The notes: generated from the sequence alone by a model not told the origin. DNA of 57,919 bases from Candidatus Zixiibacteriota bacterium (GCA_019038695.1 JAHOYZ010000005.1:1-57919); one strand, 5' to 3'; shown: positions 19,191-28,697, counted from the stretch's first letter. A program made the numbers and translations.

Positions 19191-20405
19191 TCATGTCTTA
19201 TTACCTGCAGAATCGCTGGTCGATGAGCTATGAAGCACTCTTGCTTCGGAGGGCAACAGCTTCAAGTATTTCAACCCCCAGCCAAACATGAAGGCGACTA
19301 CACCAAATACTCCCAGCGCCTGAAGTACTTCAACGTAGCTGATGTCGTAGGAAGCAATTCCTTCCTCAACGACTGACTGAGTAATATGCATACCGGGGAA
19401 AATCTCCGACCCGTGGGTTAGACCCGGCAAGACAATAACGTAGCGCTCACACAGGATTCCGAAGATCACCAAACAGGAAGCAAATACAATCCACGGCACT
19501 GATTGTCCGGTTGTTTTTCGGAAGAGAATTAACAAGGGCGTTACCAGGCCAACGAGAATCAGACCAATCCAGAAGAGCACACTATGAAAACCGCCGAATA
19601 GATAATAGATGGCAGCAGGACGCAATTCTACAACGTAGGCGCGATAAGCATTCTCTACAAACAGGAAATACAGAACAACAATGACGCAGATGGCCAGGAA
19701 TCTCCCCAACCAGACTATCAGTTCGTCATCAAGGTGGCGCTTTGTGAATCTGAACAACCCCACAATCAGGACAATCATCAGGGCCGTCCCGGAAGCCATA
19801 GCAGCGGCCACAAAAGCTGCCGGTAACAGTGGCGATTCATACAGGACTCTCGCTCCGAAGCCGAAAATCGCCCCGGTTCCAGTATGGACACAGAAAGCCC
19901 AGCCAAAAGCCAGCGTCGCAATTACCTTGGTCAGTGTTTTCTTCTCGTAAAACAGAGCCCACAGATATACGATGCATATCAATATGTGTCCGATGTACAG
20001 GATCGGGTTGATAGAAAACATGGATTGAAGATTAAAATACACAAACGGTTCAACGAAAACTCGATCCATCCTTCCCTGGTCAGTGAGGATTGAGAGTAGA
20101 CCGGCTATCAGAAACAGAGTAGCTACATAGACGGCGATTCGAGCAAACGGTTTGTACTCCTGTTTTCCAAAGACACCGTACAGTCCCGAGATTACCAGCG
20201 ATCCAGCCGACAGACCGATGTAGTAAACCGCCATGACGATCTGAAGACCCCAGGGAACGCGGTTGTACATTCCAGTGACCCAGAGTCCTTTCTCGATGGC
20301 CCACCAGGTGGAGCCCACGCCCGCCACGGCCATAGCCGCAAAAACGATCATCAGCATCCGATACTGGGCCGAGTCTCCCTTAATGCTATCGAATTTCATA
20401 TCCAT
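19191..20405 (-). CDS. dsrP: DsrP-like quinone-interacting integral membrane protein (NrfD/PsrC family)
   Basis: A 404-residue polytopic protein with about ten hydrophobic segments and NrfD-family features (VPWGLQIVMAVYYIGLSAGS near residue 52; FGGFHSVLFWIG and a conserved ERYVIVLPG late). Proteins of this family exchange electrons between menaquinone and a periplasmic FeS partner, here the DsrO-like protein encoded 22 bp upstream. The order J-O-P matches the end of dsrMKJOP operons. It could also be called a polysulfide reductase-type subunit; the neighbours favour DsrP. Confidence 0.85.
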   Translation of the reverse strand: MDMKFDSIKGDSAQYRMLMIVFAAMAVAGVGSTWWAIEKGLWVTGMYNRVPWGLQIVMAVYYIGLSAGSLVISGLYGVFGKQEYKPFARIAVYVATLFLIAGLLSILTDQGRMDRVFVEPFVYFNLQSMFSINPILYIGHILICIVYLWALFYEKKTLTKVIATLAFGWAFCVHTGTGAIFGFGARVLYESPLLPAAFVAAAMASGTALMIVLIVGLFRFTKRHLDDELIVWLGRFLAICVIVVLYFLFVENAYRAYVVELRPAAIYYLFGGFHSVLFWIGLILVGLVTPLLILFRKTTGQSVPWIVFASCLVIFGILCERYVIVLPGLTHGSEIFPGMHITQSVVEEGIASYDISYVEVLQALGVFGVVAFMFGWGLKYLKLLPSEARVLHSSSTSDSAGNKT

Positions 20406-20427
20406 GCAATTCCTCGCCGGTCCCGGC

Positions 20428-21162
20428 CTAAAGGCCGATGTAATAGACCTTAGGTTCCGTACCCAAATCCTCTCTGATACGTTTTACAGCCCCAGTTGTC
20501 ACAATCTTAGAGATGTTGCTGTCAGGATCATTTATGTCCCCCACCAGCAGAGCCCCAGCCCCCACCTGTTCGCACGCCTCGACACAGGCGGGCATGCGGC
20601 TGACATCAAGACGATGGGCGCACAAAGTACATGACTCCGCCACTCCATGGGACCTTTTGGGACGATCTTTATTGGGCCATTCTTCGTTATCTCTAAAATT
20701 GAACTGCCGGGCGTTATAGGGGCAGGCGATCATACAGTACCGGCAGCCGATGCACCGGTGATGATCGATGATAACAATGCCGTCATCACGCTTGTAGGTG
20801 GCCTGGACGGGACAAACCTGGGCGCAGGGAGGATTATCGCAGTGATTACACAGCAACATCACGTTCTTCTCCATGGTTTTGTGACCGACTTGACTCTCCA
20901 CCTTGACTTTCTTGATCCAATGAATATCCCACCGTTCATCCCCGAAATGGGCGACGTTGTTCTCGTGCCGACAAGCATCCATGCAAGCAGTACAGCCCTC
21001 CCGGCATTTTGTGAGATCAACAATCATCCCCCACTTCTTGCCGGACGATGGAATATCCGCACTTGCCCAGCCAGCTGAGGTCAGGAAGCGGAAGGCATAG
21101 GCACATGACGTCCCCGCCAATAAAGTGCCTCCCGCCGTCTTAAGAAAATCCCTTCTGTCCAT
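20428..21162 (-). CDS. dsrO: DsrO-like periplasmic 4x[4Fe-4S] protein
   Basis: A 244-residue ferredoxin-type subunit with a twin-arginine signal (RRDFLKTAGG at residues 3-12), so it is exported folded. Four cysteine clusters are visible: CREGCTACMDAC, CNHCDNPPCAQVC, CIGCRYCMIAC and CTLCAHRLD...CVEAC. It should wire the DsrJ cytochrome to the DsrP membrane subunit. The gene is 31 bp after dsrJ. The family (NrfC/PhsB/DsrO) is broad; the DsrJ neighbour makes DsrO the best name. Confidence 0.87.
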   Translation of the reverse strand: MDRRDFLKTAGGTLLAGTSCAYAFRFLTSAGWASADIPSSGKKWGMIVDLTKCREGCTACMDACRHENNVAHFGDERWDIHWIKKVKVESQVGHKTMEKNVMLLCNHCDNPPCAQVCPVQATYKRDDGIVIIDHHRCIGCRYCMIACPYNARQFNFRDNEEWPNKDRPKRSHGVAESCTLCAHRLDVSRMPACVEACEQVGAGALLVGDINDPDSNISKIVTTGAVKRIREDLGTEPKVYYIGL

Positions 21163-21193
21163 TCTTTATCTACTTTCTCATGAGCCGAATTGT

Positions 21194-21574
21194 TTACGGA
21201 TAGTAATGACATTCGAAACAATCAGGCGTCAAACTAGTTGCATCATGACAACTGTTACAAAACCGCTCCCGGCTCGTGTGACACTCCTGGCACTTATCGA
21301 GGCTCAGGTCTTTTCTAAAGCCGAATCGCACCACTTCCTCTCTAATCTGCCGCAGCAGTTCCCAATGATGGTAGCGCATATAGTCAGTATCTTTGACGCA
21401 ATTCTTATATTGGGGATCAGGCATCTCGAGAAACAGCTCACTACTCTCAGCCTGCTCGGTAGAGACAAACGATACGACGCTGAAAACCAACGGCAGCAGA
21501 ATAACCACCAGAATGACTACGGTCAGGAGAGCCTGTCTATCTTCGAATGCGTTTTTCGTTGGATTATCAGGCAT
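21194..21574 (-). CDS. dsrJ: DsrJ-like triheme cytochrome c
   Basis: A 126-residue protein with an uncleaved N-terminal helix (about 14-37) and three CXXCH sites: CQECH (95-99), CNSCH (106-110) and CFECH (119-123). Cys59 in KNCVKDTDYMRYHH matches the distal Cys ligand region that gives DsrJ its unusual His/Cys heme, and the spacing SREKFC-like RERFCNSCH...CFECH is characteristic. The ATG at 21574 has AAGGAGGA upstream and lies inside the qmoC end (8-base overlap), so it is translationally coupled to qmoC. DsrJ sits in the periplasm and may do sulfur chemistry or electron transfer. Confidence 0.88.
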   Translation of the reverse strand: MPDNPTKNAFEDRQALLTVVILVVILLPLVFSVVSFVSTEQAESSELFLEMPDPQYKNCVKDTDYMRYHHWELLRQIREEVVRFGFRKDLSLDKCQECHTSRERFCNSCHDATSLTPDCFECHYYP

Positions 21575-22874
21575 GCACTTCCTCCTTTCCAGATGTCTTA
21601 CCCTCAACGCTAATAACACGCTGCTCCGAATTGTCGCGGCCAGTGTATTCGGCGAAAACGAGAGCGGTGGTGCGATAGACAATGTGGGCGAACTTGGAAT
21701 ACGGCAGATACATCAACAACATGAAAACACAGACCAGGTGCACGAAATAGATCAAGTGTCGGTGTGGCTCCAAACGAACATAGTGCAGCGCTTCAGTGAA
21801 GAACCCGCTGAACAATACCGCCAGCAAAATCGCGATAAGCGACCAATCGAAATAGGAACCTGCTCCGTACTTCTCAGCGTTCTTGACCCGATCACGAATC
21901 ATCAGCACCAAACCAATTATCATGGCCAGACCGCCAGCATTGGCAAGCACTTTCCACGGATTAAAGAAGCTGAAGGGGTAAATGAAATTACCCTGAATAA
22001 GCGGGTTGATTCTGGCGGTGATCACCCACAGCGTCACTAATGTCAGAGCCAGGAATCCGAAGAAAACAAACGTGTGTGACCAAAGTCGAATGTGCGCTTT
22101 GTCGCAGGTAGAGAACTTATCGTGGGTGAAGATATTTTTAATCACCGTAACGATACTTGGCCATAGCCCTTTGACCGGTGGATAGACCGCACCCATCGCA
22201 GTTGAACTATTCATCGCGAGCCAGAAACGATTCACCCCGACCACGACGGTAAAGATCATCAGTGCCGTGAACAGACCAAAGAAACTGTTGAGCAACCAGT
22301 GGGGAAACATGTGAGAGTAGGCGAACACAATTTCGTCACCGGTACCCCTCGACATACCCAATAGCTTCTCGACCGGACCTCTCAGATACAGCGCCAGCGC
22401 CAGCAACGCAATTGGAATACCCGCCAGCAACGGCAGACACTGGGGCTGATTAACCCATCGGCCAAGAAAGCGAGGGAAGGCGAAGTGCTGAACACATTCC
22501 TGCCGGAGTGCCCCCATAACATATCCCGGTTTGGCTCCACGCGGGCATCTGGTCGAGCAATCATTGCACTGGTAACAGAGCCAGATGTCAGGATCGATCA
22601 TCAGACGCTCTTTCATTCCCCATGCGGCCCAGGCCATCTCCTTACAAGGGAAAGCATTCTTGTCGGGGGAGATCATACAAGTTCCCGCGCAGGTACCGCA
22701 TTGGATACACTGCTTGAGAGTCTGGCCGCCCTGTTTCTCCAGCGCTTGGATGAAACCCAAATCCGGTTCGATCAAGACCGGTGCGTTGACAGCAGAGGTT
22801 TCGTCAGTTGTGTTAAGAACCTCGTGGGTTCCGGCTTCCGGCTTTTCTTGCGAACTGTTCTCGGCAGTATCCAA
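21567..22874 (-). CDS. qmoC: QmoC: HdrC-like ferredoxin fused to cytochrome b membrane domain
   Basis: 435 residues. The N-terminal half has two CX2CX2CX3C sites (CIQCGTCAGTC about 57; CYQCNDCSTRC about 99) like HdrC. The C-terminal half has about six helices with paired His residues (HMFPHWLLN, IRLWSHTFV, HLIYFVHLV), as in the NarI/HdrE type cytochrome b. QmoC binds quinone and passes electrons to QmoA/QmoB. An N-terminal extension of about 50 residues (low-complexity Glu/Thr) is longer than in classic sulfate reducers, as I recall them. It lies between qmoB and dsrJ. Confidence 0.9.
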   Translation of the reverse strand: MDTAENSSQEKPEAGTHEVLNTTDETSAVNAPVLIEPDLGFIQALEKQGGQTLKQCIQCGTCAGTCMISPDKNAFPCKEMAWAAWGMKERLMIDPDIWLCYQCNDCSTRCPRGAKPGYVMGALRQECVQHFAFPRFLGRWVNQPQCLPLLAGIPIALLALALYLRGPVEKLLGMSRGTGDEIVFAYSHMFPHWLLNSFFGLFTALMIFTVVVGVNRFWLAMNSSTAMGAVYPPVKGLWPSIVTVIKNIFTHDKFSTCDKAHIRLWSHTFVFFGFLALTLVTLWVITARINPLIQGNFIYPFSFFNPWKVLANAGGLAMIIGLVLMIRDRVKNAEKYGAGSYFDWSLIAILLAVLFSGFFTEALHYVRLEPHRHLIYFVHLVCVFMLLMYLPYSKFAHIVYRTTALVFAEYTGRDNSEQRVISVEGKTSGKEEVHA

Positions 22875-22938
22875 TGTCTCATGTCCTCCGGCCGCTCAAA
22901 CGAGCGACCCCATTTGTCAGACTACTGCTACCTGTCAA

Positions 22939-25215
22939 TTACATTCCCTTAAACGGATTCGGGCCAAACTTCTCGATTACTTCCTCCTGGAACTTTGCGA
23001 AAATCTCAGGGAGTTCTTCGTACTCGGAGATTTGTAGTTGATGGAGTTCCACTCGTTCATTCTCCATGGCCATTTGGGTCAGCTTCTCTCTAATATTCTC
23101 ACCCCGATAGTCGGCCAATTCACTACCCTTGATGAAATGACATTGATAATCATCACCGTACTTGCAGCCAATCATAACCACACCGTCATACCCGGCCGAT
23201 ATAGCCTCTGTGACCCACACCGAGTTAACAGAGCCGAGACATCGCACCGGTATGATTCGTACATACGGGTTGAATTGCAGGCGGTGTTGCCCCACCAGGT
23301 CCATGGCCGGGAAGGCGTCATTCTCACAAAGGAGCGCAAGTATCCTCGGCTTTTCATCGAATTCCTCGGGTACATTGACGGCCTTGATCATGGAAGCGAC
23401 CATATCGACAGAGAAGTCCTTAAATGAAACAATCCGCTCCGGGCAGGCACCCATACAGGTCCCGCACCGACGACATCTGGTTGCCCATAATTGTGGTGTA
23501 CCCTTTTCGTCTTCGTCGAGAACGCCGAAAGGACACTCTTCGGTACAACGCTTGCATTGAGTACATCTTTGCAGGAAGAAGTCCGGCAAGGATTTATCGC
23601 ATGCGCGTGGATGGACTGACTCACCGCGGGAGGTTATCTCAACACACTGAATTGCCTTCAGCGCTGCACCGGTGGCGTCATCCCGACTGCCAAGACCGTC
23701 CATAGGTTGTCGGACGCATCCGGCGGCGTAGACGCCGGTACGTCGAGACTCATAAGGAAAGCAGATGAAATGCGAATCAGGAAAACCGTATTCAAGGACC
23801 GGTAAATCAGGTCCCTGGCGATATACGAGGTTGAGTATTTCGGTACCTTCGTGATGCTTGAGTTCCTCAACCTTTTCGGCTGCGGCCGCCCGCTGGATAT
23901 CGGATTCTCCCTTGGCTGCGGTAAGTTTCGCATCCTCAAACGCTCGAATAGCCTCACCGTCCGCAGAATTGGGTACCATTCCGGCGGCCAGGACTACCAG
24001 ATCAACATTTACCTGGATGTTCTCACCGGGCATGGTATTCCTGGCTGTTACAACGAGTTTACCGTCTTCACCGCGAGTTACATCAGCGACATCTCCCTTG
24101 GTCAGAAAAACCCCGGGGTCCTCCTGTACTCTGCGGTAGAAATCTTCATACTGCCCGGGAGTGCGAATGAACTCGTAGAAAATGTACGCTTTGGCGTTCT
24201 CATCGCTTTCCCGCAGGTATATGGCTTGTTTGAGCGAAGTAAGGCAACAGATCGATGAACAATGGGAGTGATGCTCTTTGACACGAGAACCACCGCATTG
24301 GATAAAGGCAATGCTCTTCACTTCCTTGCCGTCCGAGGGACGAGTAATACGCCCCTGGGTCTTGATCATCTCCTCCAAATCCACATTCCGGATGACATCG
24401 TCGACCTTGCCATAGGACAGGTTCTCACGGGGATCGGATGCCCTCCAACCAGTGGCCTGAATGATAGAACCAACCCGGAAGCTATCGAGAACCGCACCTT
24501 CAGAACCGCCGTTGTCAGCTGATTTCAGCGTGACATCAAACAGCCCCGGCGCACCTGTTATCGCATTCGTACTGGCCGACATATATGTCTTGATGAGTGG
24601 ATTCCCTTCGATCTCGGCGACAAGCGCTTCGATACCGGTATCTTCAAGATCGCGGAAAGGTGGTTTGGTTGGGACCGATTTGTGCTGTTTGCCCAGCCAT
24701 CCTCCCAGTCTGTCGGTTCTCTCTACGAGGCGGACCTCGTACCCGGCTCGGGCAGCCTCCAGTGCCGAGGTCATTCCGGTTATTCCGCCTCCAACAACCA
24801 GGATGCTCTTGTCGATTGTTTCCTCCGCCTGAAATGGTTCCAACAGGGCCATCTTCTGAACCTTGGTGATGTACATGCGGAGATAATCCTCGGCCAACAT
24901 CTGGGTGTCTTCCTCATTAGGTGGCTGACACCACACCACATGCTCACGTAGTGCGAATTTCTCCACAATCACACCCTTGGCAAAAGCGTCACCCTCATAG
25001 TGACGGGGAGAAACTCCGGCAATCACGGCCTTAGTAAGGCCTTCCCTCTTTATGTCTTCACGGACGGATTCAAGATCATGCGGTTCGCACGAGCTTATCA
25101 TTTTGCAATACGGCACGCTGAATTCTTCGGTGGCTACTTTGCTCAGGGCATCAATATCAAGGGCCTCAGCAATTCCGTATCCAGTGCAGATGAAAACGCC
25201 GATTTTGTCATCCAT
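22939..25215 (-). CDS. qmoB: QmoB: HdrA-like flavoprotein with ferredoxin and MvhD-like domains
   Basis: 758 residues, close to the family length. Domains: N-terminal HdrA-type segment (1-140), FAD-binding ILVVGGGITGMTSALEAA (about 138), the HdrA-type cysteines SHCSSICCLTSLKQA (about 315), two [4Fe-4S] sites CTQCKRCTEECP and CRRCGTCMGACP (about 575-615), and a C-terminal MvhD-like domain with VRCLGSVNSVW and GVVMIGCKYGDDYQC. This combination is specific to QmoB. QmoAB are cytoplasmic and, in sulfate reducers, pass electrons to or from APS reductase. No aprAB occurs in this window. Confidence 0.93.
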   Translation of the reverse strand: MDDKIGVFICTGYGIAEALDIDALSKVATEEFSVPYCKMISSCEPHDLESVREDIKREGLTKAVIAGVSPRHYEGDAFAKGVIVEKFALREHVVWCQPPNEEDTQMLAEDYLRMYITKVQKMALLEPFQAEETIDKSILVVGGGITGMTSALEAARAGYEVRLVERTDRLGGWLGKQHKSVPTKPPFRDLEDTGIEALVAEIEGNPLIKTYMSASTNAITGAPGLFDVTLKSADNGGSEGAVLDSFRVGSIIQATGWRASDPRENLSYGKVDDVIRNVDLEEMIKTQGRITRPSDGKEVKSIAFIQCGGSRVKEHHSHCSSICCLTSLKQAIYLRESDENAKAYIFYEFIRTPGQYEDFYRRVQEDPGVFLTKGDVADVTRGEDGKLVVTARNTMPGENIQVNVDLVVLAAGMVPNSADGEAIRAFEDAKLTAAKGESDIQRAAAAEKVEELKHHEGTEILNLVYRQGPDLPVLEYGFPDSHFICFPYESRRTGVYAAGCVRQPMDGLGSRDDATGAALKAIQCVEITSRGESVHPRACDKSLPDFFLQRCTQCKRCTEECPFGVLDEDEKGTPQLWATRCRRCGTCMGACPERIVSFKDFSVDMVASMIKAVNVPEEFDEKPRILALLCENDAFPAMDLVGQHRLQFNPYVRIIPVRCLGSVNSVWVTEAISAGYDGVVMIGCKYGDDYQCHFIKGSELADYRGENIREKLTQMAMENERVELHQLQISEYEELPEIFAKFQEEVIEKFGPNPFKGM

Positions 25216-25219
25216 GATA

Positions 25220-26482
25220 TCATTCCCCTCCGTTGAGGCACTGTATCGCTCTCAGTGCGGCCGCCGTGGAACCTTTTGTCGTTCGGGAGACATCACACGG
25301 TTGCCGACTACAACCGGTGGCATAAATGCCTTCCATCTTGGCCGAGTCGTCAAAAAAACCATACTCATCAAACTTCAATTCGAACGGTACTTTGAAATCG
25401 ACACCGTTAGGCACCATACCAGTCGCCAGAACTACCATATCGTACTTCTCGTGCAGATTGTCACGCGACATAGTATCCTGGACATCAAGTAGCAAGTCCT
25501 TGCTGCCGGCGTCTTCACTGATCTTGGCGACCTTGCCCTTCACAAAGGACACATTATCATCTTCCAGGAGATCGTAGTAGAACTTCTCTTCGCGACCGAT
25601 TGTACGGACGTCAATGTAGAAAATAGTGGCTTTTGCGTTTTCGTTCTTCTCCCGGAGATATCTGGCCTGTTTCAATGAAGCCATGCAGCAGACCGCCGAA
25701 CAATATGGGAGATGGTCTTCATCCCTCGAACCCGCGCACTGCACGAAGGCCACATTCTCGGCCGGCTTGCCATCCGATGGCCTGAGAATCTTGCCTTCGG
25801 TGGGACCATTACGGGAGGCTAGCCTCTCCATCATGACGTTGGTAATCACATTCCGACATTGTCCGAACCCCAAGTTGTCGAGCTTGGTTGCATCATAAGG
25901 ATGCCAGCCGGTTGCTACGATAACGGCCCCAACGTCTACCTTTATCTTCTTTTCTATCATGTCGAGATCAATCGCACCGTCCGGAAATGTGTCAGTGAGT
26001 TTAGCCGCATCCTCTTCAGACAGCGCCTCGCGATCAAGAACATAGGTTGATGGATAGGCCATATCATGGGGCGAGTAGAGCGCTTTGGTCTTATCCATCC
26101 CGTAGTTGAATGAATTCAATCGTTCGGATGACAACTGGTCAACCATAGAATCGTCCAGAGCAACTTTCCCTGTCACAAATCTTGGCTTGACTTTGATGAT
26201 GGCTCTGAAGTCACCCACCTCGCCGGTAATCTCTTCTACTGTAGCGAGCGTGTGAACCGTTATCCTGGGGTTCTGTCTGATCCTGCGAATGTTGACTTCA
26301 TACCCACATGTGGGGGGGCACATCTTAGGGAAATATCGATACATGCGCACAATGCGCCCACCCAGATAGGCCTCTTTTTCCACCAGGATAACGCGATAGC
26401 CAACCTCAGCTGCTTCCAGGGCCGCAGTCATTCCTGCTATGCCCCCTCCAACTACAAGAATAGGACTTGCATCAGCATTCAT
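25220..26482 (-). CDS. qmoA: QmoA: HdrA-like flavoprotein
   Basis: 420 residues. It has an FAD site near the N terminus (ILVVGGGIAGMTAALEAAE, about 8-26), CPPTCGYEVNIRRIRQNP (about 55), and the HdrA cysteine region YCSAVCCMASLKQARYLRE (about 265). QmoA is the short HdrA homologue of the quinone-interacting membrane-bound oxidoreductase. It is the first gene of the six-gene minus-strand operon and ends four bases before qmoB starts. A purine-rich AGAGGCG sequence lies upstream of its ATG. Confidence 0.93.
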   Translation of the reverse strand: MNADASPILVVGGGIAGMTAALEAAEVGYRVILVEKEAYLGGRIVRMYRYFPKMCPPTCGYEVNIRRIRQNPRITVHTLATVEEITGEVGDFRAIIKVKPRFVTGKVALDDSMVDQLSSERLNSFNYGMDKTKALYSPHDMAYPSTYVLDREALSEEDAAKLTDTFPDGAIDLDMIEKKIKVDVGAVIVATGWHPYDATKLDNLGFGQCRNVITNVMMERLASRNGPTEGKILRPSDGKPAENVAFVQCAGSRDEDHLPYCSAVCCMASLKQARYLREKNENAKATIFYIDVRTIGREEKFYYDLLEDDNVSFVKGKVAKISEDAGSKDLLLDVQDTMSRDNLHEKYDMVVLATGMVPNGVDFKVPFELKFDEYGFFDDSAKMEGIYATGCSRQPCDVSRTTKGSTAAALRAIQCLNGGE

Positions 26483-26991
26483 GTTATCGCCTCTCGGTCT
26501 ATTTTTGTCCTAACAGAAACAACCCCGGGAAGGAACGTCAAGGGAGTCTGCACTTGGGGTTACCAGAAGATAATTAGTGTTGACGGCCATCGCAAGATTT
26601 TTCCTGCAGTTTTCTTACCATTGATTTTCTGATGAGTTGACAGTCGGTTCCACTTTATCAGGAGTAAGAATGAATGGGAGATGGCATCTTCACGCCGGAG
26701 ACTTCTCCACAACTCAATGAGTAATTACTGTGCGGGTGTGATCGCGGCTTGACTTCTACGCTCACCAGACACCTGATCATCTGACAGACGAGGTTGACAA
26801 ACTACTGTTTAGTATGTTGTATTGCGACCTGTTTAATTGTCATCCTCCGCAACAGCTCAACCTCAATTCGAGTTTTCTGAAAACAAACAACCTCTTTACT
26901 AAAAAATCAGGTGTTTACGAGATATTTATTGGACGGTATTTCCAGATCGATGTCGGGCGTAGTAGAGATCGACAAGTTCTGTTTTTTTGAG

Positions 26992-27020
26992 TTGACACTT
27001 GTGATCTGATTCACTAAGTT
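26992..27020 (+). promoter_or_regulatory. Promoter of the TetR-family gene
   Basis: TTGACA (26992-26997) and TAAGTT (27015-27020) are separated by 17 bases, and the ATG lies about 35 bases further on. The palindrome at 27010-27026 covers the -10 element, as expected for an autoregulated repressor. Confidence 0.55.
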
Positions 27021-27026
27021 AGTGAA
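27010..27026. promoter_or_regulatory. Palindromic operator TTCACTAA-G-TTAGTGAA
   Basis: Perfect 8-base arms around one central base, 29 bases before the TetR start codon and over the predicted -10 box. This is the size and place of a TetR-dimer operator. I saw no second perfect copy in the leader of the cytochrome gene or of qmoA. Confidence 0.6.
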
Positions 27027-27055
27027 CGATAACTAACCACGTCTGGAATTGTGAA

Positions 27056-27655
27056 ATGAATAGCCAAGGCGGTTCACGAAAAGACCTGATCCTCAAACAA
27101 GCAACACAGTTATTCGCTGAGCAGGGTTATGACAAAACTACGGTCAGACATATCGCCACCGCCTGTGACATAACAGAGCCGGCTCTGTACCGCCATTTCG
27201 CTTCGAAGGATGATATTTTCAAGTCTGTACTACAGCAAATACCAGCCCGTGCTAGATGTGATGAGTTGTTTCAGCGACTCCAATCAGAAACTTCTCTGGA
27301 GGCCATACTCAGTGGTCTGGCCAAACATATTCTAAGTTTTTTCACCACCAACCAGGACTTATATCGCCTGCTACTCTATTCGAGCTTGAGTGGACATAAG
27401 GAAGCAGAGAAGGTCTACCGGGTGATCCGTGGCAACTTAGCATCGTTTCTGAAAGACCAACTTGATCGTCTGGCGATGCAGAAGCTGGCTAGTCCCGGTC
27501 GAAGCGAGATTACGGCTCGTTGTTTCATTGGTATGGTTTTCGATTGTTCATTATCAGACACCCTGTGGAAGGGGTATCAGAGACAGACGTTCAAACCTGA
27601 AGAAGTTGTTGCCAACAACATTCCCATTTATGTGAAAGGATTGAGTGTGGAGTGA
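27056..27655 (+). CDS. TetR-family transcriptional regulator
   Basis: 199 residues. The N-terminal helix-turn-helix domain is clear: ILKQATQLFAEQGYDKTT, VRHIATACDITEPALYRHF and SKDDIF (about 11-56). The C-terminal ligand domain (about 75-195) is helical and not assignable to a subfamily. An operator-like palindrome lies over its own promoter. It is followed after 85 bp by the multiheme cytochrome genes in the same direction and diverges from qmoA. It may control either set; the ligand is unknown. Confidence 0.9.
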   Translation: MNSQGGSRKDLILKQATQLFAEQGYDKTTVRHIATACDITEPALYRHFASKDDIFKSVLQQIPARARCDELFQRLQSETSLEAILSGLAKHILSFFTTNQDLYRLLLYSSLSGHKEAEKVYRVIRGNLASFLKDQLDRLAMQKLASPGRSEITARCFIGMVFDCSLSDTLWKGYQRQTFKPEEVVANNIPIYVKGLSVE

Positions 27656-27740
27656 GCACCTGATTGGCTCTTTCTCCGGCCAAATTGACTAATTGTCACA
27701 ATGAAACTATAGATACATGCAAAGGTTGCGGAGGTAATAA

Positions 27741-28697
27741 ATGACAATCGCTAACAAAGCTGGCCCAAGATTCGGGACAGCGGTCCCTATCATACTTCTC
27801 ATTGTCGTGGGAAGCGTGTTGTGCTGTGCCATTACGTCTGTGGGTGGAGTGCCGGACGAAACATGTGCGGATTGCCACGACGAATTGGTCGCAGCCTTTG
27901 AACAAACGACTCACGGGACTTATTTTGGAGAAATAGGACGCATGGAGGGTCAGAGTTGTGAGTCTTGCCACGGTTCAGCGCTTGAGCACGTTGAAGAAGG
28001 TGAGCCAGAGAGTATCATCAATCCTGCCAAACATGATGAGTTTGGCGGCACCCAGTTGTGTCTTACTTGTCACGACGGACATACTTTCGACAACTGGATG
28101 TTCAGTGGTCACAGTGCCGCCGGAGTAACCTGCGCCGACTGTCACACAGTTCACCAGGCACACAGCTCCAAGACCAGCACGACGACCACCGAACTATGCT
28201 ATGGTTGCCACACTCAGGTCCGCGCAGAGTCATTTATGCCTTCAAGACATCCCATTGCTGAAGGTAAGATGTCCTGTCTGGACTGCCACGGTGTCCATGG
28301 AGAAGATGCGCCGCTGGCGCAAAACGGGACTGGTCGAGAACTCTGTTTCGGCTGCCATGCTGAAAAGGAAGGTCCATTTGTCTTCGAGCACGCGCCTGTT
28401 AGCGAAGACTGTATGATGTGTCATACGGCCCATGGCTCAGTGGCCAACAACCTTCTCAAGCAGAACGAGCCGGCTCTGTGTCTCAATTGTCATCCGATGC
28501 ACTTCCATGCCACGGTTGATGGCCTTGATGGGTCCTTCACGCCACCTGCCACCGCACCAGACAGGACCACCATGTCTACGCCGGACGGTTGGAAAACTGG
28601 CATGCTGACCAAATGTACACAGTGCCATACTACGGTTCATGGGACAGACCTGCCGTCCCAGTCAATTACAACCGGCGGCGGCGCCTTAACCAGATAG
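27741..28697 (+). CDS. Decaheme c-type cytochrome, DmsE/MtrA type
   Basis: 318 residues with an N-terminal hydrophobic export segment (about 13-36) and ten CXXCH sites: CADCH, CESCH, CLTCH, CADCH, CYGCH, CLDCH, CFGCH, CMMCH, CLNCH and CTQCH, with many extra His residues as distal ligands. Ten hemes in about 280 residues and a barrel gene 9 bp downstream are the pattern of MtrA/DmsE decahemes, which carry electrons through an MtrB-type outer-membrane barrel. GGAGG precedes the ATG by six bases. The export segment may stay as a membrane anchor. Confidence 0.88.
   Translation: MTIANKAGPRFGTAVPIILLIVVGSVLCCAITSVGGVPDETCADCHDELVAAFEQTTHGTYFGEIGRMEGQSCESCHGSALEHVEEGEPESIINPAKHDEFGGTQLCLTCHDGHTFDNWMFSGHSAAGVTCADCHTVHQAHSSKTSTTTTELCYGCHTQVRAESFMPSRHPIAEGKMSCLDCHGVHGEDAPLAQNGTGRELCFGCHAEKEGPFVFEHAPVSEDCMMCHTAHGSVANNLLKQNEPALCLNCHPMHFHATVDGLDGSFTPPATAPDRTTMSTPDGWKTGMLTKCTQCHTTVHGTDLPSQSITTGGGALTR

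Larger units (their letters stand above)
26483..27055. other. Divergent control region between qmoA and the TetR gene
   Basis: 573 bp without a gene. It holds the promoter and operator of the TetR gene at its right end. A second plus-strand -35/-10 pair is possible (TTGACA at 26794, then 17 bases, then TTGTAT at 26817) with no gene close enough to explain it. I could not identify a convincing minus-strand promoter for the qmo operon. Confidence 0.5.
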
